Origin: Oncomelania hupensis | Taxonomy: Eukaryota > Mollusca > Gastropoda > Littorinimorpha > Pomatiopsidae | DNA: 64,000 nucleotides | Direction: 5' to 3' | Assembly: GCA_036898135.1 (NCBI GenBank) | Contig: CM072522.1 | Location: 3,117,421-3,181,420, forward strand | Part shown: positions 52,247 through 63,640 of the stretch, piece after piece | Position numbering within the stretch: the stretch's first letter is position 1 | How the letters are laid out: each line of letters starts with the position of its first letter | Notes under the pieces: model-generated | Database searches by the model: none | Told to the model about the DNA's origin: nothing | Seen by the model: only the letters and a program-made list of their open reading frames with translations | Program-made: the position numbers and the translations under genes

Positions 52247-53700
52247 TTAAAAAGCATTAATTTTAAATGATTTGATTGTTTTGTTTTGTTTAATGATCGG
52301 AGGACGTTCAATCCATAAAGACGGTGCTCTGAACCCAAAACTAGTCTTATATACATCAATTCTTGGTTTAGGTAAGAGATAATTTTGGGAATGGTATACA
52401 TTTGATGATTTAGTTAAAAATCGGGTTAGATAGTTTGGTGCAATATTGTTGTGAACTTTAAACATAAGCATGATCATATTATATTGAAATTGTTTATTTA
52501 GAGGTAAAATGTTTAATTTTATACATTTTTCATCCGTTAAAAGTTGTACAGTTAGAAATTAATTTTATTGCCCGTCGATGCAATGAATTTATTTTTTGTA
52601 TTTGATTATGACTAGCAGCACTCCACACAGTGGAAGCATTATTAATAAACGAAAGACAGTGTGCATGGAAGAACACTTTCCTGGCATATTCAGGAACAAA
52701 ACATCGTAGTTTTGAAAGCAAAAACGTTCTTTGGGAAAGGCGTTTACATATTTGATTAATGTGTTTATCCCATTTTAATTCTGAATCAATAGTAACTCCA
52801 AGTACAAGATGGTCTGTTACTTGGTGGACACACGTGTTATCTATTGTAATATTTAATTGTAAAGGCTTTAATTGATGTTTTTGTCTTGTAATTATCATGC
52901 ACTCTGTTTTTTTAGGATGAAGAACCATTTGATTAGTTAGACACCAGTTTATTACATCATTTAAACTATTTTGTAAAGATGTTTCTATGGACGTAATGTC
53001 TTTCCCAGAACAATGTATTGTACTGTCATCTGCAAACAAATCACAGATTACATTATTATCTGATATTTGGAGGTGGAGATCGTTTATATAGATACAGAGG
53101 GCCCAGTATCGAGCTTTGAGGAACGCCATATTTTACTGTACTTTTTGCTGAGTAATGTCCATTAACTAACACTGTCTGCTCTCTATCACTTAAGTAAGAT
53201 TGGAAAAAATTGACAGTTGCAGAATTGTTCACATTCACAGATAATTTACTGATCAATACGGAATGATTAACCATATCAAAAGCTTTTGTAAAGTCTAGAA
53301 AAACGGCACCAGTAATTTCATTCTTATTAATTGCAGAGAGCCAAGTGTCACATAATCTAACCAAAGCAGTATGGCACGAATGATATTTACGAAAACCAGA
53401 TTGAAATGGATGAAAAAGAGTATGTTTCTCCATGAAAGTATTTAAATGTGGATGCATATATTGTTCAAGTGGTTTAGATAGAACTTTTAATAATGAAATA
53501 GGTCTAAAGTTATTTGGATCAGAAGTGTGTCCTTTGTTTTTGGAATGGGGACAACTTTAGCCATTTTCCAAGCATCAGGAAATATTTCAGTTTTAATACA
53601 CAAATTATAGATAAAAGTTAATGGTTCAATGATGTAGGGCAGTGCAAGTTTTAAAATCAAAGAATTAATATTATTAAAACCGCAAGACTTTTTGTTTTTT
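52247..53700 (-). pseudogene. LINE ORF2 reverse transcriptase
   Basis: Minus strand in three frames. RT fingers and palm: HTLFHPFQSGFRKYHSCHTA, AVFLDFTKAFDMVNH (motif A), VKYGVPQSSILGPL (motif B; the usual GxPQGSxLGP has Ser for Gly), then a frameshift in the 53100 region, ICDLFADDSTIHCSG (catalytic C) and thumb (QVTDHLVLGVTIDSELKWDK). The C-terminal part at 52477-52247 has PKPRIDVYKTSFGFRAPSLW. Close to intact apart from small shifts. Confidence 0.85.
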
Positions 53701-53707
53701 AGACTTG

Positions 53708-54219
53708 TTATATATTTGGATATGTCATGAGTAATAGGGGGATGAAAAATGTAGTATTCGGAGTTAGTCTGTCTTTAAAAAAATTATCAAGTAATGCTGT
53801 AAGACGGTACGCAGGTTTATGACAAGTGAATTTAATGATATTATCAGTTATAGATAAAAAGTGATTATTAAAAGTTTCAGCTGATGGAGTGATAACAGCT
53901 GTGTGCTTTGTACATTTAGTCTTTCCTGTTATCTCATTCATTGCTTTCCAAATTGATTTTGTATCATGGTCATTCATTATTAATGAAGTAATATACTTTT
54001 TTTTTAGTCCCGAATCATAGTGGAGACTCTATTTCTTTGTTTCTTGTATTCCGCAAACCTTTTTTGTTTGTTTTTCATTGTATCAATAATATCTGATGTC
54101 AGCCATTTAGGAAATGTACTTTGTTTGACTCTTTTCTCTCTAATCGATGCATGTTTATTTAAGATCATACAAAACCTTTCATACCACACACTTAAGGCTT
54201 TATTAAGATCATTACACAA
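53708..54219 (-). pseudogene. LINE ORF2 linker
   Basis: Minus-strand pieces between endonuclease and RT: FCMILNKHASIREKRVKQ, FPKWLTSDIIDTMKNKQKRF and NDHDTKSIWKAMNEITGKTK. The two parts are in different frames, with an interruption near 53990. Confidence 0.75.
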
Positions 54220-55025
54220 ATATATAGTATTGAAGTTAGAAAATGTAGATCATACAGGAATGCATCCTTGTTAAAAGATTTAAATGACCTAAATTGAATA
54301 ATTGTATGTGCATTAAGTTTATGTTTTAGAATTTTGTACGATAAAGTGTATACTATAGGACTATGGTCACTAATTGAAATTTGAGAAATATGTGCATTTG
54401 AAACTCTGTTGGAAATATTTGTATATATGTGATCTATTAAGGTTTTTGTGGTTTTAGTAACTCTCGGTGTATTTATAATTTGAGTTAGGCCAAATAATTT
54501 AACATAGTCCGACCAAGCGGTTTGCATTTTAAGCAAATCAATATTAAAGTCTCCCAGTAGCAATACATTAGGGTGCGACTTTGTAATGTTGTCCATCATA
54601 TGAACAAACGGTTTGAACCATGTTTGAGTTACTTTAGGATTTCTGTATATATAACTAATCATGACAGGTTGAGCCACATTCGGACGAAATTCTAACCAAA
54701 TGCATTCAATATCAGCAGGTTCACAATCAGATCTCCTTGTAATATATGAAGCAATAGATGTATGTATATATACTGCCATTCCAGTTTGTCCCAACATTTG
54801 TGAATCTTCTCTCATGAGTGTGTAGGATGCTATACTAATAGATATGTCACTGTGGTCTGTGTTTAGTCGAGTTTCACTAATGCCTAGCAAGTGCAGAAAT
54901 GGCTGCTCATTAAAAAGGATATTCAAATCAATCAACTTATTGTATAAAGAATTAATATTAACATGACCAACGCGAATTTCAGTATTTTTATAAGCTTTTA
55001 AAGGTGGTTTTAAATTTGATGCCAT
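54192..55025 (-). pseudogene. LINE ORF2 APE endonuclease
   Basis: Minus-strand frame of 277 residues. Motifs in order: VGHVNINSLYNKL (Asn), HLLGISETRL (Glu), SYIYRNPKVT, LLLGDFNIDLL (Asp/Asn), TLIDHIYTN and ISDHSPIVY (catalytic SDH). Nicks target DNA for priming. All catalytic motifs are present; a frameshift follows near 54240. Confidence 0.88.
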
Positions 55026-55359
55026 ACTTATATAATGTATAGCTAATGATAAATATTTTACATTTAAAAATTAAGAAAGATAATAACATAATAATAATAA
55101 TAATAAAATTAATAATAATAATAATAACAATAGTGAAACAAATTAACCACAACAAATGCGTGAGTACGCGATTTAAATTAATCTTTTCCGAAGTAGAGCA
55201 GTGAACTACTAATTGCATACAGTTTTGTGCAGTCTCTTCTTATTAAATCAACAAAACAAGAATCACATTTAATAAAGGGCGGCAATCACCATTAGGAGTA
55301 ATAATATCTTGTGGTGTTTACAGAGATAAATTTATAGACAAGGCTGCACAAGTCAGTCC

Positions 55360-57933
55360 CTAATGTCTACTCATCATTATAGTACAGCTAGTATCAACAT
55401 ATTGAGCGTATAAACGATTCAAACAAGCGGACAAGCGTTTGCTTGTTATGTATTTCACGAGAAAACCCTGGCCTTTAAATTTGATTATTACTTGCAACAC
55501 GAGGCTCACACTCAAAATAGGGCCTCTGAATCCCTGTAGGAAGAGTCTGATAGTACTGTTGGGATATTGGTATTGCATATTTCCAGCAGGTGAAATTTGA
55601 TGACTGTTGTTTATAGCATTCATCATTGGCTTTTGTGTCATTTGACTATCTTCATTGTGACAAATAGTGCGACTGGGGGACCAGTATCCAGGTGACAACC
55701 GTGATGAAGAAGTCTGTGGTGTTTGGAGGAGCGGTGGCTTTTCATTGTTCAACATTTGATGATTATGACTTGTACTGTCTTGTGGTTTGATTGCATTGCA
55801 TATTTGATGTTACATCCAAGTCTGGCTGTCGGATCGACTCGGATGAATGCTGTTTTCATATAGAGTCTTTTTGGGATAACCGTGTTGATGTGTTATTTAT
55901 GAAACATGTATTTTCCTTGTCACACATCTCCTGCAAGTGTTTGTTGGACATTGCCACTGCTTTTGCATGTGAGCTTGCTGTGTTCTTGGGAGGAATGCTA
56001 GATGAGAAGTACAATTTAGCAAGTGGAAAGCAATTATGGAGAAGCTTTTTGATTCCAGTCCACACAGTGACTGTGGCCACATTTTTATAACAGCTGTCGA
56101 TGCCAACGTGTACGACAAGATTTTGAATGTTTCTGTTGACCGGAATGTGACGTAGCCAATGCAAGACATCATCAATGGTAAGGCCAGGTATGCAAATCTT
56201 CTGACACTTATTGGCATTTGGAAATGTTAACTCTGGTTTGACAAATCTGATTACAGAATCACCAATCATGAGGCATGTAACATTTTCTTTAACCCTCATC
56301 TCTGCAAGAAGCTCTCGAGGCGTTTTATCAGAGGAACAGCTACTGTCACTGCAAGCAGAATTAGAAGAAAAAACAAGGGGCTGGCGGTCTTGGTCAGAGT
56401 TGTGTGAATGTTTTATGAAGGAATGTTCCTGCTTTGATTTCAATGATTGGTTTGTGGGAAAACTTTGGTTTTCTTGCTTATTTTGTGGATTAGGTGATGA
56501 TGGCATTGATGTTGCATGTACATTGGTATCAATTTCATGCTTGTGAGACATCCGTTGTTGCATTTTTGAGTCTTCTGCAGCAAGTTTAGTTTGTGTCGTG
56601 AATGCAGGTGATATAGCTGATGAAATGAGAGGCTGATTAAATGGAGTTTCTACCTGATGAGCACAGAAGCATTCTTTTCTCATGCTGAGCTGTTTTTTCA
56701 CATAACCAAGCTGTGATTTGAGGTTCTGATTTTGTTTTCCCATCTCTTTTACTTTTTTGCCAAGTCATTTATGATATCACTTTGCTCATCAAGCTTATGT
56801 ACCATATGCGTTTTCAGGGAAGATTTTACTTGGACTTTAGCTGTTTCAATATCACAGACAGATTTATCTGACACATTTTGGATAGCAGCTGATAGGTTAT
56901 TTAACTGCCGCTGTACAGCTTTTGAAGTTTGTTTTGTTTGACTGAACGGTTTAGGTGTTGGTGTACGTCGAAATTTGGTGTATGTTGGATAGTGAGGACG
57001 CCTACTTTTGAATTTAGGAAAAGTTGGTATTCTTTCTGGGATGTTTGGTGGAAACAAGACAGCCGTATTTTGTATACTGTCATGCATTCCAAGAGATACG
57101 TCATCACTATTCTTTGCAAAAACCCCTGGCACGTAAGTGGCATCAACCGCTACTTTGGAATAATCACAAGATACTGTCCCATGAGTGTTTTCAGAGAACG
57201 CAACGTTAGCACCAGCTTCATCATGTGTTTGATCAACATTGAGGCTGCTCAGTTTGACAACATTGGAGCTGCAGGTTAAATGGGCTCTATGCACAAAGGC
57301 GTGGCGGTCACGTGCTGCGGGAATAACACGGCGTGCTCGAGTTTGAAAATGGTGAAGTACTGTGCTGCGTTTGGATGCTATAACTTCGACGTAAACCTTT
57401 ATGCAAAGAAAAGAACATTTCCTTTCATCGATTTCCACTGAAAGATGAAATATTGCCATGACCGCTTTGTTATTCCCGCGCCACGTGACCATGCCGCCGA
57501 CTTGTGCATAGAGCCCATTGACAACTGACATATTCTCTAGTTCACAAACTGGACTAAGAGGTATAAACATGCCAAGAGAGCTGCTCATTGAATATTCACA
57601 AGATACGTTTGTGGCATCACTACGTACTTTGGAATTATCACGAGCAACTGTGTCACGAGTGTTTTCACAATTTACAATGCTATCGCCTGGTTTGGTATGC
57701 GTAAGAGCAACAGTAGAATTGCCACGTTTGACTGAAGATGAACTAGTGGACAAACTAACATCCACTACATCGTCATCAGCTTTGTCATGTCCATCATGCA
57801 TTGGACTAAGAGACCTGAGTGCAGTAGAACACGAAGCACGCCTGTGTAGGGTGCATTTCTTGTGAGGGTGCTTTGAGGAATTAACTTTGTTACCATCACC
57901 ACTTATTAAGGTAAGTGCAAATTTCGTATTCAA
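55360..57933 (-). pseudogene. LINE ORF1 with SGNH/GDSL-esterase domain
   Basis: Three minus-strand pieces. 57933-56749: low-complexity N-terminus, Ser/Asp/Val-rich, then a coiled coil (VQRQLNNLSAAIQNVSDKSV, MVHKLDEQSDIINDLAKK). One base is missing in an A-run at 56746; 56743-55856 continues MGKQNQNLKSQLGYVKKQLS and carries the esterase: CLMIGDSVIRFVKPEL (block I, Ser), then LVVHVGIDSC (block III, where GxND has become GIDS), PLAKLYFSSSIPP. 55755-55360 may be the C-terminus. A 239-bp MITE sits in the N-terminal part (57280-57518) without closing the frame. Esterase ORF1 proteins are thought to help the RNP with membranes or lipids; activity here is unknown. Confidence 0.75.
57280..57518 (+). 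mobile_element. MITE encoding a THAP-like start
   Basis: 239 bp with inverted ends ATGGGCTCTATGCACAA; subterminal CACGTGAC is also inverted. Internal ATG at 57349 opens 30 codons, MVKYCAAFGCYNFDV...RTFPFIDF, fitting the N-terminus of a THAP zinc finger (C-x4-C, then FPFIDF for the FHxFP position). THAP domains form the DNA-binding end of P-element transposases, so this is probably a deleted P-like element. TSD not visible. Confidence 0.65.
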
Positions 57934-58037
57934 ACTTCAACGATTTCATCATCAATATCTTTGTCAGAGTCAACGAGGTCAACAATGCGTCTGATAATTC
58001 GAAACTCAGTGTGTACCCAGTCATCTGTACAGTAACC

Positions 58038-58451
58038 CTAAATCAGAGCACTAGGGCTTTTTTTCTGTGCATTGCACAAGTGAATTGTTAGTAATTTGTC
58101 AAAAGGACAGTCTTTACCCACATCATCACAAGCCTCATACCAGACCTGGATCGACGACTGACGAATTTCATTAGAAGGCGTAGAAGCATCCAAGTTCTGG
58201 ATTAGTTTTCCTTTAACAAGAACATAATCTTTCCACTCAGCACGGAAAGAAGGGAACAACTTTTGTGCTTGTACAAAGTAACGCTCTCGGATAACTTTAA
58301 TCCAAACTGACAGTCGTTTTGTAGTAGTTTCAAATTTTATTTGAAGAGGGTCTTTAGTTGGAAGCAGTAATTCTTGGAATTGTAAAGAAATGTCACTGCT
58401 GCTGCTGCATCTGCTGATGGACAGTAAATGGTTAAAATTACCTTCGCTCAT
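58038..58451 (-). CDS. 137-codon ORF upstream of LINE ORF1 (unknown)
   Basis: Begins MSEGNFNHLLSISRC and includes WIKVIRERYFVQAQKLFPSF and IQVWYEACDDVGKDCPFDKL. Composition is coding-like, with good hydrophobic spacing. No domain recognised. Further upstream on the same strand (about 58605-58490) another coding-looking stretch (VTLQWALISNTEQFGEYQ) lies in a different frame. It may be part of the LINE 5' region or a gene fragment next to it. Confidence 0.35.
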   Translation of the reverse strand: MSEGNFNHLLSISRCSSSSDISLQFQELLLPTKDPLQIKFETTTKRLSVWIKVIRERYFVQAQKLFPSFRAEWKDYVLVKGKLIQNLDASTPSNEIRQSSIQVWYEACDDVGKDCPFDKLLTIHLCNAQKKSPSALI

Positions 58452-58666
58452 AACAAAGTTTATATTGTTATGATTTATTCACGTCATACCAAATTGTTCC
58501 TGTCACTTTAGTGAGATCAAGCTTCAAGTATGTAAAGAAAACCACATTTGCATTAGTGTCATCTTGATATTCACCAAACTGCTCAGTGTTTGAAATCAGT
58601 GCCCATTGTAGTGTCACGAATTAAAAAAATAGGTAATCTCGGCAGAAGTCAGTAGCGACGTGAAAC

Positions 58667-59956
58667 ATTAGAGCTCATCAGCTTAGACGTTACGTATCGC
58701 TAAATACGTACACGTATGGAGATACGTACGGAGCCCGTACGTGAAAGCGTTTTTGCTTCAGCTTACACGTGAAACAGACTCCCGTACTCCCGACTCCCCG
58801 AGCAAAGAAAGATAACTCCGGAAGCATTTCCTGTGTTTTAACAAGTGTGTCAACCCACGTGTGTAGCTTTCAAGCATCGGGGCAGTACTGCAAGACGATT
58901 TTTTTTTTCTCTGTTGACTTGCAACTCGAGATTTCCAGCCATAGACAGCCGGGTCAATGAAGTTTTTACTAACTTCAGACTTCAGGTAAGCAGTTTTGCT
59001 CTCTCTCTCTCTCTCTCATCTCTCTTTTTTTTTTTTTTTGACGTCATGAATGATGTAATATCAGACAGCGCAGTACTGAATCAAATACTATTTATGCTTC
59101 CTCAATAAATAATTCAATTTCACCCAATATATGCAACGGGTTCGATCTCTAACACAAAGCTGCATATGTATGGCTATTTCGCTACACAAGATAGGCATGA
59201 TCACACAGTGACAGTCACTGAAATGACTGAATAGCATCTATGAATAGATTTTTTTTTTTCCATTTTGCATAATAACAAAAGTAATAATTAATTTTTAATT
59301 TCAGTAATAATATTTATAAGGCCTTTGATGCAGTCAACCTAAAATAATGCGAACAACAAGCATTTAAAACGTGAAACAAAAACTTGAAAGACAAGATTAT
59401 GCACTCGAACAGTCACAGGTGGGTGATTCACTTTATATTTTTATGACGAGCCAATTATTAAATGACGTCAAATATTACAGAGGATTTTTTTTTTTTTTTT
59501 TCATATTCTATGCCATTTTTATTGCTCAACGCAGGAAAGTGAGTTTTTTCAGCAAAAATATGACTGAAGCGGGATCGCGATCTGAAATCTCGTTGTCGCT
59601 TGTTAGTTGGCTTGCGGGAGATACGTGGTGCCGGCCGCCGTGTAGGCTATGTAGGTGGTGTCTCTGACAGGGTTTCACTCGGAGTCAACACAACAACATG
59701 AAAGCAAAACTACCTATACAGATGGGAAAAGGATTTAAAAATGCAACCAAAATGTTACTTACCGTGAAATATGACGATTAGTTGTTTTAAAACAAATGCG
59801 GAAAGGGTCACGTATGGATCGCGTTCTGTACGTAAGCACGTCCGGTATCGATGCCACGGGTCTGAAGAAATCGCGCGAGAATTTGCGATACGGAGTCCAT
59901 ACGTGCCGTAGCAAGCCCGTATGGGATACGTAACGTCTAAGCTGATGAGCTCTAAT
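58667..59956. mobile_element. TIR transposon with 31-bp perfect ends
   Basis: Ends ATTAGAGCTCATCAGCTTAG and on for 31 bases, perfectly inverted. Further in, TACGTACGG and CGTATGG motifs recur as subterminal repeats. AT at both edges could be a 2-bp TSD. No transposase recognised; a few short frames only. Contains CT and T runs around 59000 and 59490. Confidence 0.75.
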
Positions 59957-60786
59957 GGCTGTAGAACAGTTCACATTGGTCATAACGACATAATATTTAC
60001 TATTATGAATTGGTCATGTTCAATAAATATTTTTTTCAGTAATAATATCAAACATTATTAATTTATGGAAACATAAACTACAAGTGTATTATAGTCTTCA
60101 TGGTGTTGCCAAAATGTAGAATTTTTCAAATCCTGTGCTTATTTCAGTGTTATTGAATGACGAAATAACTCGATCTCCTGAAAAGTTTATTCTTCGTCAC
60201 CAGCACTGATGACGTAAAACAGATTTGTAGAAACAATCAACGTGCAATTGATGCACTCGAAAAAAAAGTACATATCAAGCGCCTCTTTCCATAGACCAAT
60301 AATGACGTATCGAGAGACAAAATGACGTAGTACGATAAAATGACGTAAGATGTTCCTATCTCAGAAGACTGCAATGTTCATCATTGTTTATAAACAAAGA
60401 TATTCCATCAAGATAACGTATGCCCTAAGAAAGTATCCCTTGTTACATCCTCAGGCTGGTTAGTAAGGATTTGACATCAACAACAACAGTTAGCTGCAAA
60501 ACAAATCATAGGCTTGATTTTGGATCCCATTCACGCGCTGTATCGATTGTCGCACTTACTCGACGATTACTCTAGAGGGGGAAATCGGCTACCCAAAACT
60601 AATTGTTATAGAAGCAAAACTTACTGCATCGGGTAGAGAATAATTGGGTTAGCTTATGGTTCAAAATCGGCCGACAGGGACGTAGGGGAAATATATTAAA
60701 ATAATTTTTGCAAATCGTTATTTTCCGTGTTCGCCCCCTTTTGACGCTGTTCGTTTACCACACATCGCACTGCACCACAAGTATAT
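59957..60786. other. No gene recognised
   Basis: Several TGACGTAA and AATGACGTA words between 60200 and 60350, otherwise nothing assignable. Confidence 0.45.
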
Positions 60787-61781
60787 CAACTAACAAGTTA
60801 GTATCTCCCTTCTATGTCTCTGTCGACGTGCGCGTACAACCGGTTGCTTCCCTTTACATGCTTTGCGCTCCATAGAGCGTCGTCGGCCTGAAATAATTTT
60901 TTAGAAACTTCAAAACCCAGGGGAATTATGGGTATGAAATCCTTTTCTGAAATGACGTCGGCAGGACTCTTTGCGATTGGTGCATGGCACATGAGACACA
61001 CGGAAAATGGCGTCACAAGAAGATTGGTTAGATCTGAATTCATCTAATTTGACCTCGCATGCTGCTGGAAAACGATGCAATTTGAATTTGCTTTCAAAAA
61101 TCAAAAGAGAGCGAGACCACAACAAAGTACAACGAGCCAAGGCGACGCAAACACTCAAAGCCGACAGAACAAAAAGCACACAAACTACAAAAGGTAAGTA
61201 CCCGTGACCATACACAATAAAGTAGGCCTAACCACCATTGCAAAATAGGATTGATCATCACCATGATTGAATTTTTCCACCCCACCTTCCAATCGGTACG
61301 GAATCGACAATATGCTCAAATCATCTTATCTTTGACAGAACTTGCATGTGCATTATACAGTGTGATTCAAGCGATAAATGAACCATCACATGGAAGCGAT
61401 CTGAGCAGCTGAATCCATGGCGAACAATCGTTCACTGAGACTCACGATCGCCTGCACTGAGCTCACATACATGTGTGCATGTTTCTATAAATCCATCGCG
61501 TTCTCCTTCGATAATTGAGCAAAGCCATTGTTCACTACCAGAAATATGCAGTTCCTCTCCCAACTTTCGTTTAATTTCAGCCAGCACATCTTCGCGAGAA
61601 ATGGCCACCATGACTGCATCCGTAGCTAGTTATCAGTTACTTCCCTTGAACAGATTTCCCAGAATTCTGTATTCTATTTTTAGGTTTGGGATACCCCCGT
61701 CTCAGCTTGTGGCTAAAACCAAGGGCAACGGGACCACCGCACGTCGACTGGGGGCAATACGAGATACTAACTTGTTAGTTG
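60787..61781 (+). mobile_element. TIR element with a first exon
   Basis: Inverted ends CAACTAACAAGTTAGTATCT (21 bp perfect) plus a subterminal GTCGACGTGCG in both arms. About 995 bp. A 63-codon exon with a good splice donor is inside (61007). No TSD seen. Probably an internal-deletion derivative of a gene-bearing transposon. Confidence 0.6.
61007..61194 (+). CDS. Putative first exon, basic protein (unknown)
   Basis: ATG at 61007, product MASQEDWLDLNSSNLTSHAA followed by Lys/Arg-rich sequence (KIKRERDHNKVQRAKATQ), ending at the donor AAAG|GTAAGTA near 61195. No acceptor or second exon was identified inside the element. May be the N-terminus of the lost transposase. Confidence 0.4.
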
Positions 61782-61904
61782 TGACTGCACGCATGCCACA
61801 AAAGTGGGTCGCATGTGACGTCATTCTGACCTTTGACAGCTGTTTTAAAGAGACGGTGGCAAACAAAGGATGCAGTATAAATGTATGATAGGCGAAACAA
61901 TGTC

Positions 61905-62058
<154 letters not shown>

Positions 62059-62194
62059 TCTTTTTTACGATTTAGTATTATTTCAATATGCTCAAATCAG
62101 AGAATTCATTTCTTAGATTTTATAGTAATATATATTTTGTTACCAGGGCTACTTAAACGTGAATGTATGGTATAAAACAATGTCAAAATTTTAT

Positions 62195-62370
62195 ATACAT
62201 TAATTATTATTATTATTATTATTATGATTATATTATTATTATTGATCTCAGTATTATTAATATTATTTACTATACTACTACTACTACTACTTACTACTAC
62301 TACTACTACTAATTATTATTATTATTCATTAATTATTATTTTTATTATTAATATTAAATATTATTTACGA
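62195..62370. repeat. (ATT)n and (ACT)n simple repeats
   Basis: ATT runs with an ACT/CTA block at 62270-62310. No gene. Confidence 0.95.
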
Positions 62371-62444
62371 TTTAGGTCTTATATTGATTAGCTCAAAGGA
62401 TTCAGTTATTAAATAGATTGTTTAGTAATTACTAATAGTAATTG

Positions 62445-62592
62445 ACCCCAGGCGTTTCTGATGCTGTAATGCGGCATTTGCAAAGAAAAATCAAGGAACC
62501 AAGCATGACGCCATCATTTATCCGACAAAAAAATGAATTTCTAGTATTTTGCTACGCTAGCAAAAAAGATGGAGATTCATTAGCCATAGTCG
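62445..62592 (+). pseudogene. Duplicated gene fragment, copy 1
   Basis: Encodes TPSFIRQKNEFLVFCYASKK and is repeated, with small changes, at 62890-63030. It breaks off at an inserted minus-strand RTE fragment. Part of the same unnamed family as 62885-63640. Confidence 0.55.
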
Positions 62593-62878
62593 AATGTTGT
62601 CCCTCCACCTCTTTTTCGGACCCCCTCCTTCTTCTAACCTTCCTGCACTGTGGCCTTGTGCAGATGGTCCCTATGCAAAGCCTGATGATCTGGTGACGTG
62701 GCCATACATCTCGGAGTTTCTTTTTTCAACCACTGTTAGCATGTCATCGTGTTGTCCAATGGCTTGTGTGATGGTCCTGCCGAATCGTCGTTGAGATGTG
62801 TTGGGTAAATAGGAAATGCCTCAGAAGTCTCTGTAGACCCTCATCTCCCTGCTTATGATTCTTCGTTGTAGACTGCAA
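62593..62878 (-). mobile_element. RTE-like LINE fragment, internal
   Basis: Minus-strand match to the RTE C-terminal region (MRCYRRLLGISY to KKRWEDNIRE), considerably diverged with small indels. It lacks the (GGATA)n end, so it is an internal piece caught between the two copies of the duplicated gene fragment. Confidence 0.8.
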
Positions 62879-62884
62879 TATTAT

Positions 62885-63640
62885 AATTGGTTAGTAATAA
62901 TACAGGGATTCTGAAGCTGGATGCGGCATTTGCCAAAAATCAAGGAACCAAGATGACGCCATCATTTATCCGACAAAAAAAGGGAATTTCTAGTATTTTG
63001 CTTGCTAGCAAAACAAGAGGAGATTCATTAGAGATCAGTGAGGGTGACTTTGTACACGTTGCTTGTCGTCACAACTTAACTAACAAAAAATGTATAAAGA
63101 CATACTAGAACAACATTAGTTCAGAATCAAGTTTACGGTCCAGTAGGTCAAGCACAGCGCAGTTTGATTCCAAGAACAGCTGTTAGTTTTGTTCAAAAAC
63201 GGTAGACAAAACTGAAAAAAGGCGTCTACAACCAAAAGATGAGTGGTATACAGTTCGAACATTGGAATATAAAGAAACTCTTTACATGGCTTGTGCAAAG
63301 CGCAGTAATGATGACTGGGCACAAAAGGTCACTGCAAGACTGGAACTTGTTAGTGATTTAGTTGCTGCAGATGCAGTGTATCACAAAGATTGTAACAGTC
63401 GATTTCAGTCATTGAAGAGACCTCAGGAAACTGCTTCAGATCAGCAGAATTAGCAAGCAAAACGTGGCCGCCAAAAAAATGAAGCCTTGGCTGAGGCCTT
63501 TCAGAAAGTTGCGCGTTTTCTTGAAGAAAATGACGATGACCAGATCACTATAAATGATTTGATCTCAAAGATGAAAGAAATCAATGGAGGGGATGAAGCA
63601 TACAGCTATCCCAAGATGAAACACGAATTAAAGAATTGGA
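62885..63640 (+). pseudogene. Unnamed Cys/His-rich gene family, copy 2
   Basis: In several frames: TPSFIRQKKGISSILLASKT, FVHVACRHNLTNKKC, FDSKNSC, VRTLEYKETLYMACAKRSND, VTARLELVSDLVAADAVYHK, DCNSRF, then after one stop (TAG at 63451) EAFQKVARFLEENDDDQITI and INDLISKMKEI. The Cys/His pattern H..CR..., C..., YH..CN..F suggests zinc binding. I know such sequences as multicopy, uncharacterised invertebrate proteins but cannot name the family. At least one stop and two frameshifts. Confidence 0.5.

Larger units (their letters stand above)
51960..58451 (-). mobile_element. Near full-length L2/CR1-like LINE with esterase ORF1
   Basis: Minus strand: possible leading ORF (58451-58038), ORF1 with coiled coil and SGNH-esterase domain (57933-55360), APE endonuclease (55025-54192), linker (54219-53708), RT (53700-52530) and C-terminal part (52477-52247), then a 3' UTR ending near 51960 with AATAAACGTTTAAAGTCTAA. 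Esterase-bearing ORF1 proteins are known from CR1/L2-type LINEs. Several frameshifts and a MITE in ORF1 disable this copy. The 5' boundary is not defined. Confidence 0.8.
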
